Assembly: GCA_022448425.1 (NCBI GenBank)
Contig: JAKVCY010000051.1
Location: forward strand, 1 to 64,000
DNA from: Thalassotalea sp.
GTDB taxonomy: Bacteria; Pseudomonadota; Gammaproteobacteria; Enterobacterales; Alteromonadaceae
Direction: 5' to 3'
Length of the DNA stretch: 64,000 bases
Position numbers and translations under genes: made by a program. Under the pieces are notes generated by a model, which saw only the letters and a program-made list of their open reading frames with translations, made no database searches and was not told the origin of the DNA. Shown in pieces: positions 1 to 10,529 of this stretch (positions are counted from its first letter, which is position 1; each line of letters starts with the position of its first letter).

Positions 1-87
1 CAAATAGATCATACAAGGCATCGTAGCTGTATCTCATTTATGGTTAATTTAATAGCTGGGTTAATTGCCTACACTTTTCAGACTAAA

Positions 88-115
88 AAGCCGAGTATAA
101 AAGTGACTCGGCTTT
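88..115 (-). terminator. Rho-independent terminator of the histidine kinase operon
   Basis: A perfect 10-bp inverted repeat (AAAGCCGAGT / ACTCGGCTTT) with a 8-base loop lies just beyond the stop of the minus-strand kinase gene. Read on the minus strand the stem runs into a short T-run. It could also work on the plus strand for whatever lies left of the window. Confidence 0.75.
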
Positions 116-136
116 AATTCTTATACAGATCTGAGG

Positions 137-2524
137 TTAAGTAGTTAAATCGTTTTGTAAATTCTTAATAGGTAGGTATTTCGCTAACGTAGATTGAATT
201 TGATCTTTTTCATAGGGTTTAGATAAATGTTCGTTCATCCCTATACTCAAGTAATTTTCTATCTCTTGTGTGGTTACATTTGCAGTAAGTGCAATAATAA
301 TCAACTCTTCTTTAGAGTGTGTTTCTCGAATAGCCTTTGTAGCTTCCATACCGTCCATCTTAGGCATTTGGATATCCATTAGTACCAACGGGTACGTATT
401 GCGTTCTACCATACTCACTGCTTGTATACCGTTTTCCGCTATATCTACGGCTAGCCCCAAGTCTTTCAAAATCACAGAAGCAATGGTTTGATTTATTTTG
501 TTGTCTTCAACAAGCAGTATTTTAGGTTTAACGTTTAATACAGTGTCAGCGTTCTCGTTTGCTTGGCCTGTATCAACAGGTTTGCTAATCTCAATTCGCT
601 CGATGTTCTTTGAACTGTCAGAACTGTTATTATCAATGCGGTCACTGGGCTCCAATAGTGCTCGCGTAAATGTGTGTATAGTTAGCGGTTTACTGACATA
701 GCGATAACTTAAGCTATGCTTTGATTGCTTGACTATATGCTCAGCACTAAATGCACTACAGATAATGATTTCGCCCACTTGATACTGATCTTTTTCGACT
801 TCAGAAATAAAAACGCCTCCGTTTTCTTCAGGCATGTGCCAGTCGAGTAGGACGAAGTCATAGTATCGATTAGCTACTTTCTCCAGCCCACTCCTTCCAT
901 TGTCACAAACTGTTATGGTGATCCCTAAATGCTCTGCCATTTTGGAGATTATTTGCTGCGTAATAGGGTTGTCTTCGATTAAAAGCAACGTCTTATTTTG
1001 CAACTGTTTGACCTTTGGTTGGTTTTGTGTGGTTTGTTCAGCTATTAGGAAAGGTAAAGAGAGTGTGAAGCAGGTGCCTATGTTTATAGTACTTGTAACT
1101 GTAATATCACCGCCCATTAAATTGGCTAACTTTTTGCTTATTACTAAGCCTAAACCTGTGCCTCCATATTTCCGTGATGTCGAGTCATCAGCTTGGCTAA
1201 ATCGTTGAAATAATCGGCCTCGTTGCTCCTCTGTAAGTCCTATTCCTGTATCAATTACCTTAAACTCAATGACATGTTTACCGTCACTTTGATTTTGCCT
1301 TAATACGCAAGACAGTATGACGTGACCTGATTCTGTAAATTTAATGGCATTGGATACTAGGTTTAATAAAATCTGACTTAATCTAACAGGATCACCAACG
1401 AGAGAACTTTCCAAGGCTGGATTTAGGTCAAAAATTAACTCTATACCTTTGTCCTCCGCCGGCTTACCAACAAGTACTGATAGGTTTTCAAAGACATCTG
1501 TAAGTTCAAAGTTAACGTGTTCAATATTGAACTTACCCGCCTCAATCTTAGAGAAGTCTAAAATATCATTGATAATGGTCAATAGTGAAGTCGCGGAAAA
1601 TTGCAGCTTATTTAGAAAGTCCCTTTGCTCCGTATTTAATTCAGTTTTTAAGCACAACTCAGTTAAGCCAATTATACCCGTCATAGGTGTTCTTATTTCA
1701 TGAGACATATTGGCAAGAAAACGACTCTTAACTTCGGCTGTATCACGATAAAGTTTGTTTTTTTCCTTGAGACGTAACTGCAGTTTCATCAAAACGACAA
1801 GCATTAGCGTTAGCAAGCTAACCAACATGACGAAGTAGCAAAATATCAGCTGTTTTTCATTGTGGTAAACGACACGACTAACTTCTTCTTTGGACAGGTT
1901 AACCTGTTCGTTAATGGGCAAATCCTTAAACGTTCTCTTGAGCTCTTCTGCTCGAATGCTGTTGTTTAAGATGAAATTGATATTTTGTTGATATAAGAGC
2001 CAATCGACATTTCTTAGATGTGCATTTTCTACTTCGTCGCTAATGGATTGAATAAGTCTTTCTATTTCAGCCTTTAGTTGCGGTTCTGGTCGATGAACAA
2101 ATTGAAATACCGCGTTGGAAAGTGTCAAAAAGTCTAATGCTAAATCTGAATGAATATCGGGTAAGTTGCTAAATGCAACCAGTCGTTGCGATGTTTGCAT
2201 CATAGTAGATAGCTGCATATAGTTGCTGGATACATCGTTGTACTCGGCAATTAATGGTCTAAGACTGCTATTTTCTGAAAGGGCTAAGGTATGATGGTCG
2301 ATCTCCAATTGCAGTTGTGCGTAAATGTCATAGTGTTCGTTAATATTACTACTACTATTCACCACCTCTGCCATATGTTTTGGGATGGTGTTTGCTAGTT
2401 TTGTAAAATTAGCTAACTGCTTAGATTTTTCATTTAAGTCAAAATGAAATTCTACAGCTAGGCAACTAACCAATATAAAGGTTATAAAACACGCTGCTTC
2501 CGGTAGAAACTTATTGATTCGCAT
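137..2524 (-). CDS. Hybrid sensor histidine kinase with two receiver domains
   Basis: This 795-residue inner-membrane protein has a transmembrane helix at about residues 8-27, a roughly 195-residue periplasmic helical sensor region, and a second helix at about 226-247. A HisKA domain follows, with phospho-acceptor H275 in MSHEIRTP. The HATPase domain shows the N-box near 384-400, DTGIGL at 425-430 and GGTGLGL at 454-460. Two receiver domains follow: REC1 around 511-623 (aspartate D561) and REC2 around 668-785 (D717 in [11 protein letters not shown]). No Hpt domain is seen, so the phosphorelay probably needs a separate Hpt protein. The gene overlaps the upstream cytochrome gene by 14 bases, so the two are translationally linked, and the sensor may follow a redox or periplasmic signal handled by that enzyme. 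The signal is an inference; the kinase assignment is firm. Confidence 0.93.
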   Translation of the reverse strand: MRINKFLPEAACFITFILVSCLAVEFHFDLNEKSKQLANFTKLANTIPKHMAEVVNSSSNINEHYDIYAQLQLEIDHHTLALSENSSLRPLIAEYNDVSSNYMQLSTMMQTSQRLVAFSNLPDIHSDLALDFLTLSNAVFQFVHRPEPQLKAEIERLIQSISDEVENAHLRNVDWLLYQQNINFILNNSIRAEELKRTFKDLPINEQVNLSKEEVSRVVYHNEKQLIFCYFVMLVSLLTLMLVVLMKLQLRLKEKNKLYRDTAEVKSRFLANMSHEIRTPMTGIIGLTELCLKTELNTEQRDFLNKLQFSATSLLTIINDILDFSKIEAGKFNIEHVNFELTDVFENLSVLVGKPAEDKGIELIFDLNPALESSLVGDPVRLSQILLNLVSNAIKFTESGHVILSCVLRQNQSDGKHVIEFKVIDTGIGLTEEQRGRLFQRFSQADDSTSRKYGGTGLGLVISKKLANLMGGDITVTSTINIGTCFTLSLPFLIAEQTTQNQPKVKQLQNKTLLLIEDNPITQQIISKMAEHLGITITVCDNGRSGLEKVANRYYDFVLLDWHMPEENGGVFISEVEKDQYQVGEIIICSAFSAEHIVKQSKHSLSYRYVSKPLTIHTFTRALLEPSDRIDNNSSDSSKNIERIEISKPVDTGQANENADTVLNVKPKILLVEDNKINQTIASVILKDLGLAVDIAENGIQAVSMVERNTYPLVLMDIQMPKMDGMEATKAIRETHSKEELIIIALTANVTTQEIENYLSIGMNEHLSKPYEKDQIQSTLAKYLPIKNLQNDLTT

Positions 2525-3539
2525 GTTTCAGTAAATCCAAGGTTGGAGCTGAAAACCCTTGCAACAAGGCGACAAGGTCCGTTACGTCATCTTGACTTAG
2601 CTTTCTACCTAATTGCACTTCAGCCATAATCATAACGGCCTCTTCTAGCGAATTCACACTACCATTGTGAAAATACGGCGCAGTGTCGGCTATGTTTCTC
2701 AAGCTGGGGACTTTGAAAACAAATTTATCGTATTCTTGTTTAGTTACTATATATCGACCAAGATCGTCTTGAAGTGTGATTGGCGTTTCGTCGATTCTGC
2801 CCAATCTTTGGAAGATATTTCCACCGATGTTTCTACCTTGGTGGCACGTCACGCAGCCAAAACTAACAAATTTATCTAAACCTCTTATTTGTCGAGCATT
2901 GAGAGCCGTTTCATTGCCCAAAAGATATCTATCAATCGGGGCATTGGGCGTTATTAAGGATTCTTCGTATACCGTGATCGCTTTGACGATATCATTTGCA
3001 TTAATATCTGTTATCCCTAATTGCAAAAACGCCTCACTAAAGTAACTATCGGCGTTTATTTTAATTAACACTTGCGACCAGTTGGTACCCATCTCTACAG
3101 GGTTGTGTATTGGGCCATTAACTTGTTCCGCTAATGTTGACACGCTGCCGTCCCAAAACTGTCTAAAGTTGAAAACTGCATTGAGAACTGTGGGGGAATT
3201 TCTGAGCCCTTGGTGACTGTCGACTCCTGTAGACACGCTAAAGCCGTCATCACCACCATAATCAACTTGGTGGCAGGAAGCACAAGACACTGAGTTGTCT
3301 TTTGATAATAAAGGACTGTGAAAAAGAGCCTTACCTACAATAACCCAATCCTTGTCTATTTCTAGTTGAGTCGGTATAGGCTGGATAGGGTGATTGACCG
3401 TGATGAATTGGTAGCGGGTGTCAGTAAAAACACTTTCTTCTTGAGTAGTTTGCTGTGACAAATATAGAAAATAGCTTGCCGGTACTATGAGACATGCAAA
3501 AAAAGCAACGATTAACAACTGATAATAATGCTTAGGCAT
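2511..3539 (-). CDS. Di-haem cytochrome c peroxidase / MauG-family protein
   Basis: This 342-residue periplasmic protein has an N-terminal signal or anchor helix at about residues 8-28. Two CxxCH haem-binding motifs, CASCH at 86-90 and CVTCH at 229-233, have the spacing expected of the bacterial di-haem cytochrome c peroxidase/MauG family. The C-terminal [15 protein letters not shown] stretch is also typical. Classical members reduce hydrogen peroxide with electrons from c-type cytochromes; MauG-like members oxidise proteins. The sequence alone does not separate these. It is the first gene of a two-gene unit with the hybrid histidine kinase, an unusual partner, so it may generate or sense the kinase's signal. 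The N-terminal helix may anchor it in the membrane rather than be cleaved. Confidence 0.9.
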   Translation of the reverse strand: MPKHYYQLLIVAFFACLIVPASYFLYLSQQTTQEESVFTDTRYQFITVNHPIQPIPTQLEIDKDWVIVGKALFHSPLLSKDNSVSCASCHQVDYGGDDGFSVSTGVDSHQGLRNSPTVLNAVFNFRQFWDGSVSTLAEQVNGPIHNPVEMGTNWSQVLIKINADSYFSEAFLQLGITDINANDIVKAITVYEESLITPNAPIDRYLLGNETALNARQIRGLDKFVSFGCVTCHQGRNIGGNIFQRLGRIDETPITLQDDLGRYIVTKQEYDKFVFKVPSLRNIADTAPYFHNGSVNSLEEAVMIMAEVQLGRKLSQDDVTDLVALLQGFSAPTLDLLKHANQ

Positions 3540-3670
3540 TCTATTCCTACTAATGCACCCTAACTAGTCTGAGTATAGACTAATTTTGTTATTATGAATA
3601 ATGCTAATAGCTTGATCTCATAATTGAATGACCGTATAAACATTACTCTGAAATTAAAAAGTGACTATGC

Positions 3671-4570
3671 ATGTCTTCTCGTAACCCTATTATTGCCGTA
3701 ACCGGTTCTTCAGGTGCAGGAACCTCAACCACGACTGAGTCATTTGAGCATATCTTTAGAACATTGGGTATCACCTCTGCAAAAGTCGAAGGTGATAGCT
3801 TTCACCGCTATTCCCGCCAAGAGATGGATTTGGAAAAGCGTAAGGCGAGCGAAGAGGGGAGAAACATCAGTTATTTTGGTGACCAAGCTAACGACTTCGA
3901 TGCTTTAGAAAAGCTCTTCAAGGACTATTCAGAGACAGGTAAGGGCAAGATGCGCAAGTATCTCCATACGTTCGATGAGGCTGTTCCTTACAATCAAATG
4001 CCGGGAACATTTACTCCTTGGGAAGATATCGGTGAAGGCACCGATTTACTCTTCTATGAAGGTCTTCATGGTGGTGTTAAAACTGAGAAAAACAACGTCT
4101 CTCAGCATGTAGATTTGCTGATAGGCATGGTACCCATTGTTAACCTCGAGTGGATTCAGAAGATAATCCGCGATACCAACCAGCGCGGCCATAGCCGTGA
4201 GGCTGTCACCCATAACATTGTCCGCTCTATGGATGACTACATTAACTTCATAACACCCCAGTTCTCTCGCACTCATGTTAACTTTCAACGCGTACCGACT
4301 GTTGACACGTCTAACCCGTTTAGTGCGAAAGCGATACCGACATTAGATGAAAGTTTCGTCGTTATTCGTTTTAGAGATTCGACACATGTTGATTTCCCGT
4401 ACTACCTTTCGATGATCGACGGTGCTTTTATGTCTCGTGTTAATACACTCGTCGTCCCAGGTGGGAAAATGGGCCTAGCAATGGAGCTCATACTAACGCC
4501 GTTAATTCGCGACTTAATGGATAAAAAAGCTGAGGCGAACAAGCAGCTTGATTGGATGTCTGATCTATAG
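3671..4570 (+). CDS. prkB: Phosphoribulokinase-like protein PrkB
   Basis: This 299-residue cytosolic kinase belongs to the P-loop uridine kinase/phosphoribulokinase family, with Walker A GSSGAGTS at residues 12-19. It closely resembles the E. coli PrkB type (about 289 residues) found in heterotrophs. Phosphoribulokinase phosphorylates ribulose 5-phosphate in the Calvin cycle, but no RuBisCO or other Calvin gene is visible here and the physiological substrate of heterotroph PrkB is not established. As in E. coli, a yhfA-like OsmC gene lies close by, which supports orthology. The metalloprotein gene that follows starts 11 bases downstream, suggesting co-transcription. Confidence 0.88.
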   Translation: MSSRNPIIAVTGSSGAGTSTTTESFEHIFRTLGITSAKVEGDSFHRYSRQEMDLEKRKASEEGRNISYFGDQANDFDALEKLFKDYSETGKGKMRKYLHTFDEAVPYNQMPGTFTPWEDIGEGTDLLFYEGLHGGVKTEKNNVSQHVDLLIGMVPIVNLEWIQKIIRDTNQRGHSREAVTHNIVRSMDDYINFITPQFSRTHVNFQRVPTVDTSNPFSAKAIPTLDESFVVIRFRDSTHVDFPYYLSMIDGAFMSRVNTLVVPGGKMGLAMELILTPLIRDLMDKKAEANKQLDWMSDL

Positions 4571-4581
4571 ATAGCGGCCTT

Positions 4582-5847
4582 ATGAGGAAGTGTTTACGTG
4601 TTAACTTATTCGTCAATTTTGTTATACCGCTTTGCCTCATAGTATATTCAGGCTTAGGTATCGCGAAAAATATTCTAATTACCGATATTGCTAAATCAGC
4701 TAGCAATGAATGGCAAGTTACTTATAAAAGTAAAGTTCCTATTCAGAGCCTTCAGTTTGCGATTACGCGCGACTTTTCTCGACATAACCGATGGACAATA
4801 GTCGAGCAAGGATTTGAGCTAAGCCAGCTTGCTGGTAAAGATAGCGTTTTTCGAAGAGATGGAACTGCTTTTACTGAGGTAACGTTCCGACTAACACCGA
4901 CCTATACCCATTTACCCAAATACTTCGCCCCTTTCTCCCCATTCTCAGAGGGATCTATGGTATTTCATAGTGCCAGATTTTTTGCTTGCGCCAATCTGTG
5001 TTTAAGTAACGAAAATACCTGGTACATCCGCGTAACTGTCCCCGATAGAGATACGATTCTTTTCTCAGGTAATGTCGTTAAGAATCAAGCGAGTTGGTAC
5101 GACAGTAACGACGGTACAAAAGTGTTCGTCGGGCAGTTAAAGCCGATACATAACAGTCACTTTAGTGCGGTCATAGATCCTGCGCTGCCGAGCGCTATTG
5201 TTGAGAACCTTAGTGTTTTTTTGCCAAAGGCGATGGAAGTACTCGCTAACCAATTAAAGGCGAACAGCAAACACCCAATACTTTTTGCGTCATTTGGGCC
5301 AACGGATGACGAGGAATATGGCCGTCAAGGTGGTGTACTGCCAAATCAAATATTCATGCATTGGTATGGCAAAATAACGCCAATTAACCAGTATGAATTA
5401 TTGTGGTTCTATGCTCATGAAGCAGTGCATGTATATCAAGACATTGCCGCTGCAAATATTGCCGAGAAAGATGCTTGGATTCATGAAGGCCATGCAGAGT
5501 ATTTAGCGAGTAAACTGCTGGAGCAATTCCTGCCAGAAAGTAAGTCTTATATCTTGTCGCGACTCAATCAGGCAGAGGCAGAGTGTCGAAAAATACTGGA
5601 AACTACATCATTGGATGTGCTTGCTGAGAACGGGGAGTATCAAGCCCTGTATTACTGTGGGTTGCAGTTTTATCAACTAGCGGAGCACTACAGTAAAGAT
5701 AAAGAGATAGGCTATAAATTATGGCAACACTTAGCCAGAGATAGGGGTATCGAACGTCAGATAGACGCTAAATCATTGCTTACAGTGTTAAGCAACTATA
5801 TTGATGACGAAGGTCTTGTCCGAATAAAAGCGGAATTGGGCATTTAG
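4582..5847 (+). CDS. Secreted M1-like (gluzincin) zinc metallopeptidase candidate
   Basis: This 421-residue protein has an N-terminal signal peptide (hydrophobic about residues 8-27, ending near GLGIAKN). The key feature is HEAVH at 279-283, followed by W299 and EGH at 302-304. HExxH with the third ligand E302 at 18 intervening residues, with the conserved W and EGH, matches the spacing of the M1 aminopeptidase/peptidase MA clan (for example leukotriene A4 hydrolase). The first 200 residues look like a beta-rich domain, as in M1/M61 proteins. I do not see the GxMEN exopeptidase motif, so an aminopeptidase role is uncertain; an endopeptidase or non-classical role is possible. It follows prkB by 11 bases with no clear Shine-Dalgarno sequence. 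Family placement is inferred from the active-site pattern only. Confidence 0.7.
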   Translation: MRKCLRVNLFVNFVIPLCLIVYSGLGIAKNILITDIAKSASNEWQVTYKSKVPIQSLQFAITRDFSRHNRWTIVEQGFELSQLAGKDSVFRRDGTAFTEVTFRLTPTYTHLPKYFAPFSPFSEGSMVFHSARFFACANLCLSNENTWYIRVTVPDRDTILFSGNVVKNQASWYDSNDGTKVFVGQLKPIHNSHFSAVIDPALPSAIVENLSVFLPKAMEVLANQLKANSKHPILFASFGPTDDEEYGRQGGVLPNQIFMHWYGKITPINQYELLWFYAHEAVHVYQDIAAANIAEKDAWIHEGHAEYLASKLLEQFLPESKSYILSRLNQAEAECRKILETTSLDVLAENGEYQALYYCGLQFYQLAEHYSKDKEIGYKLWQHLARDRGIERQIDAKSLLTVLSNYIDDEGLVRIKAELGI

Positions 5848-5863
5848 AAAAAAAGAAGCTTTG

Positions 5864-5901
5864 AACGTTAGCCAAGGCTTTTTTCAACCTTAGCTAACGT
5901 T
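5864..5901. terminator. Hairpin between convergent genes
   Basis: A 14-bp stem with one mismatch (AACGTTAGCCAAGG / CCTTAGCTAACGTT) and an 8-base loop separates the convergent metalloprotein and OsmC genes. On the minus strand it is followed by a T-rich stretch, so it should mainly terminate the OsmC transcript. Confidence 0.65.
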
Positions 5902-5920
5902 AGTGAAGTAGCGCTGTTAA

Positions 5921-6328
5921 TTACTCAGCTGCTACAACTTCAAAATCATGGGTAATATTAACGGCTTTATCTAACATTAGGGCTACAGAGCAGTACTTAT
6001 CTGCAGAAAGTGCCACTGCGCGCTCAACGTGCTTCTCAGCAACGTCGTAACCCGTAACGACAAAATGTAAATGAATGTCTGAAAAAACGCGTGGTACGCT
6101 GTCTACACGCGTTCCTGAAAGCTCCACACGACAAGCTGTGATCTTTTGTCTCGCTTTTTGCAAAATACTGACGACGTCGACAGAAGAGCAACCACCTAAA
6201 GACATTAAAACATTTTCCATTGGACTCGGGGCAGTCTCGCCACCATTAGCGTCCATCGCGACGCAGTGTCCGCTTTCTGATGTACCAAGGAAAAGTTCGT
6301 TATCTACCCACTTAACTGTTGCTTTCAT
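5921..6328 (-). CDS. yhfA: OsmC family protein, YhfA-like
   Basis: This 135-residue cytosolic protein has the OsmC/Ohr fold signature, with the two conserved cysteines C47 (in LGGCSSVDVV) and C113 (in DKYCSVALM). In Ohr/OsmC enzymes these reduce organic or inorganic hydroperoxides; the physiological role of the YhfA subgroup is unknown. Its length equals that of E. coli YhfA (134 residues). Position also supports orthology: in E. coli yhfA sits between prkB and crp near argD-pabA, and here the same set is found with crp missing. It is transcribed alone, convergent with the upstream metalloprotein. Confidence 0.85.
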   Translation of the reverse strand: MKATVKWVDNELFLGTSESGHCVAMDANGGETAPSPMENVLMSLGGCSSVDVVSILQKARQKITACRVELSGTRVDSVPRVFSDIHLHFVVTGYDVAEKHVERAVALSADKYCSVALMLDKAVNITHDFEVVAAE

Positions 6329-6407
6329 GTAATTACCACTAGTGTTAAATGACTATAGTGGCATGATTCTACAGTGTTATTTATGCCAGAAAAAGTGAGT
6401 TAGTGGT

Positions 6408-6755
6408 TTATTTAGGCAGGTTGTGAATTTCGGTATCGAATAGGTTTTTTATTAAGCCGGCAAACTCAACAATAAAAGTTTTCTGATCAGCGGTGACAGG
6501 GTTATTAACTACCGCAGACAGAATCTCTTCCAAGTCATAAACAATAGCGTCAACTTCACGAATGATCATGTTGCGTTGGTTAAATGTAAGCTCGTCATTT
6601 TGGCTACACACCAGTATGATTTGATCACTTAACTCTTGCTCTATCACTTCCATTACAGAATCGCCGCCCGAGGAAGTACCAGCATTCTCAAAAAGGTTAA
6701 GATGCTGCGTAAGGTATTCAATAATATGAACGTATCCGTCCGTATCTGTGACCAT
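6408..6755 (-). CDS. Conserved hypothetical protein, DUF3802-like
   Basis: This small 115-residue, acidic, probably all-helical cytosolic protein has no signal peptide or membrane segment. Its N-terminus (MVTDTDGYVHIIEYLTQHL) and length recall the DUF3802 family of Shewanella and relatives, which sits in this same neighbourhood near ast genes. The family has no known function. It is separated from the DUF1338 gene upstream by a strong terminator, so it has its own promoter. Family assignment is from memory of the pattern, so moderate. Confidence 0.7.
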   Translation of the reverse strand: MVTDTDGYVHIIEYLTQHLNLFENAGTSSGGDSVMEVIEQELSDQIILVCSQNDELTFNQRNMIIREVDAIVYDLEEILSAVVNNPVTADQKTFIVEFAGLIKNLFDTEIHNLPK

Positions 6756-6843
6756 GTCAATCCGCTATGTCGAGATGAGTTGAAGCATAACTTTACTCTG
6801 ATTATAGTAAATTTATCAAGTAGGTTAAGAAAATGCAGAAAAT

Positions 6844-6872
6844 AAAAAGCTCGCTAAAAAAGCGAGCTTTTT
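6844..6872 (-). terminator. Terminator of the ast operon
   Basis: A perfect 12-bp inverted repeat (AAAAAGCTCGCT / AGCGAGCTTTTT) with a 5-base loop follows the DUF1338 gene. A/T runs on both sides make it a classic factor-independent terminator for the minus-strand ast operon. Confidence 0.85.
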
Positions 6873-6894
6873 CGGATAAGTATGATGGCTTAAA

Positions 6895-7695
6895 TTAAGC
6901 AGCAGCGTTTGTGCTTTCAAAGATTTTGTCTGCTGAAGCAGCAACGAAACCTGTGTAAAGCTCACCATTTGCTAGCGGGTAACGCTTCGCAAACTCGTAG
7001 AAACAGCTTGGGATTTCAACAGTTTTGTCGCTAAATGCTACTGGCGCTTTATCAGCCATTGTTGAAGACTGCTCTAGCTTAACAGCTTTATCGCCTTTGA
7101 TTTCGCCACCAACGCTATTAAGTGCAAAACCACCCGCCTTAACAGCTTCGTTAACAGACTCAATAGTCTCATGGTTTTCAAGGTGGTTAATGCTCACTGT
7201 GAAGTGGTTTGCGCGGTAACCCCAAGCAGCCATCCAAGCGGCATATTCACTTTCTGCTAAAAGTGTTTTGTAGTCTTCAAAACTAACATCCCACTGCTTA
7301 CCAGAGTATAGGAAGTTGTCAGCAGTTACTGCTTCAGTCGGCAGTTGGTCTACTAATTTGTGAATGATCGCTTGTACTTCTGGTGAAAACTCTTCAACTA
7401 AAAGTTCACTAATGAAAACTTTTGGCTGAGTGCTGTCAGCATGCTCGAAATGCTTAGCATAAAGCTTCTTAGCTTCGAAGTGGTATTCACCACACTCTTT
7501 GTATCCAAGCTTAATTAGGTGAGCAGCGAGCTTCTCTAAATTAACTTTCTCGATGTTAAAAGTGCGGTAGGCAACGTGGTCGTTGATTACGTCATTACCT
7601 GAATCTAATAGCTGATGAACTTTGTCAGCAGAAGGTGTTACTTCTAGGTATTGTTGCCAAATGTGATTAAATAATTGTGTTACTTGCGTAGTCAT
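6895..7695 (-). CDS. DUF1338 family (2-oxoadipate dioxygenase/decarboxylase-like) protein
   Basis: This 266-residue cytosolic protein belongs to the DUF1338 family. The founding characterised member HglS is an Fe(II) enzyme that converts 2-oxoadipate to 2-hydroxyglutarate in lysine catabolism. Likely metal ligands are H40 (NDHVAYRTF), H164 (ANHFTVSI) and E234 (CFYEF), spaced like the two His and one Glu of the family. The protein is shorter than HglS, so the substrate may differ. It follows astD with a 248-base gap, and DUF1338 genes accompany ast genes in related bacteria, which suggests a role in amino-acid catabolism. Substrate is not predictable from the sequence. Confidence 0.8.
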   Translation of the reverse strand: MTTQVTQLFNHIWQQYLEVTPSADKVHQLLDSGNDVINDHVAYRTFNIEKVNLEKLAAHLIKLGYKECGEYHFEAKKLYAKHFEHADSTQPKVFISELLVEEFSPEVQAIIHKLVDQLPTEAVTADNFLYSGKQWDVSFEDYKTLLAESEYAAWMAAWGYRANHFTVSINHLENHETIESVNEAVKAGGFALNSVGGEIKGDKAVKLEQSSTMADKAPVAFSDKTVEIPSCFYEFAKRYPLANGELYTGFVAASADKIFESTNAAA

Positions 7696-7943
7696 AATAA
7701 TTCCTATTAATACAAAAAATAGAATTAGTAAGAGTTAACGGACGCTATACGCGGAGTAAATTGTAGACGACAGCATGCGCTAACCAGTCGTCAGAGATTA
7801 GATTTGATCGATGCTTTTGAAAAACGTTGGGCGAATGCCTAGCGTTTGTAGTTGATAATTAAGCTTCATGGGCGATATTTTAACCAATCGTATGCCTGTT
7901 TACTATAACTAAAACAAGCATACAAAAGATTAATCAAGATCAA

Positions 7944-9425
<1,482 letters not shown>

Positions 9426-9431
9426 TTAGCC

Positions 9432-10448
9432 TTAGTTTGCAACGATGCGAACCCAATCGCTTTCGTTGACCAATAGTGCATCTGCCACATCTTGAGTAAG
9501 CACTACCTGTTTTGCTGTTTCTCTGATCGATACGCTAGCTTGCGCTGCGCGGAAGCCTTTAATTTTGGTATTACAAACGATGTAGTTATTGCTTTCACTT
9601 ACATCACCGATAATCACTTGGTATCGTTCACTTTCTACAGCCGTACGAATACTCTTTATATTGGCTTCTACCGTTGGACCCGCATCAAATATGTCTACGT
9701 ATCCTTTGCGAGCAAAGCCTTCTGCTTCTAGCAGGCGCAACGCTGGTACCGTTTTGTCGTGAACTTTATTGATAACCGCTTGCGCATCTTTACTTAGTAA
9801 GTTCACGTAAATCGGGTATTTAGGCATTAGTTCAGCGATAAAAACCTTCTTACCAATACCAGTTAGGTAGTCCGCTGTAGGAAAGTCCATCGAGAAGAAG
9901 TGCTCTTCTAGCCACGCCCAGAACGGTGAGCGGCCATCGCTATCCGACACGCCGCGCATTTCAGCAATAACGGTATCTGAGAATCGCTCAGCATGTTCTG
10001 CAATAAACACAAAACGGAAGCGAGATAAGAAACGGCCGTTATTATTCTTGCGGTGAGATTCACCTAAGAATAAGGTGCAGATTTCCGTCGCACCAGTGTA
10101 GTCGTTACATAAAGATAAGGTTTCTACAGTGTTGTAAATACCTAGCTCGCGAGAGTTATGAACAACTTTACCTAAGTGGTAGTGATAAAACGCATCTTCT
10201 AGTCCAACGGCAGCTTCGATACCACTAGTACCGACAACTTTACCTGTTTCGGTATCTTCCATAACGAAAAGGTAACCTTCATCGCCTGGTTGGCTCACGT
10301 CTTTGTTAAACGAAGCTTCTGAGTGGTTAATGCGCTTTGTTAGTAGCTCCTCATTAACAGGAAGTGATGTAAAACCGTGTCCTGATTCGATAGCAATCTG
10401 GTGCAACGCATCATAATCGCTCGCTTGAATAGGGCGTATAATAATCAT
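9432..10448 (-). CDS. astA: Arginine N-succinyltransferase
   Basis: This 338-residue cytosolic protein resembles AstA/AruF throughout (N-terminal MIIIRPIQASDYDAL, central GESHRKNNNGRFLSR, FSMDFPTADYLTG, EAEGF). It transfers succinyl from succinyl-CoA to the alpha-amino group of arginine, committing arginine to the ammonia-producing AST route. It lies between astC (81-base gap holding a strong hairpin) and astD (18-base gap). Single-subunit architecture matches enterobacterial and Shewanella AstA. Confidence 0.95.
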   Translation of the reverse strand: MIIIRPIQASDYDALHQIAIESGHGFTSLPVNEELLTKRINHSEASFNKDVSQPGDEGYLFVMEDTETGKVVGTSGIEAAVGLEDAFYHYHLGKVVHNSRELGIYNTVETLSLCNDYTGATEICTLFLGESHRKNNNGRFLSRFRFVFIAEHAERFSDTVIAEMRGVSDSDGRSPFWAWLEEHFFSMDFPTADYLTGIGKKVFIAELMPKYPIYVNLLSKDAQAVINKVHDKTVPALRLLEAEGFARKGYVDIFDAGPTVEANIKSIRTAVESERYQVIIGDVSESNNYIVCNTKIKGFRAAQASVSIRETAKQVVLTQDVADALLVNESDWVRIVAN

Positions 10449-10484
10449 AAAACTTTCTCTGTGGATTGGCTTTGAGTGGTAGTC

Positions 10485-10510
10485 ACACTTGCCGCTTTAA
10501 CGGCAAGTGT
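10485..10510 (-). other. Intercistronic hairpin between astC and astA
   Basis: A perfect 10-bp inverted repeat (ACACTTGCCG / CGGCAAGTGT) with a 6-base loop fills most of the 81-base gap between astC and astA. There is no T-run after it on the minus strand, so it is more likely a 3'-end stabiliser or partial attenuator that lets astC be expressed above astA-astD than a full terminator. Confidence 0.6.
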
Positions 10511-10529
10511 TATCAAAATAGGCTAGTGT

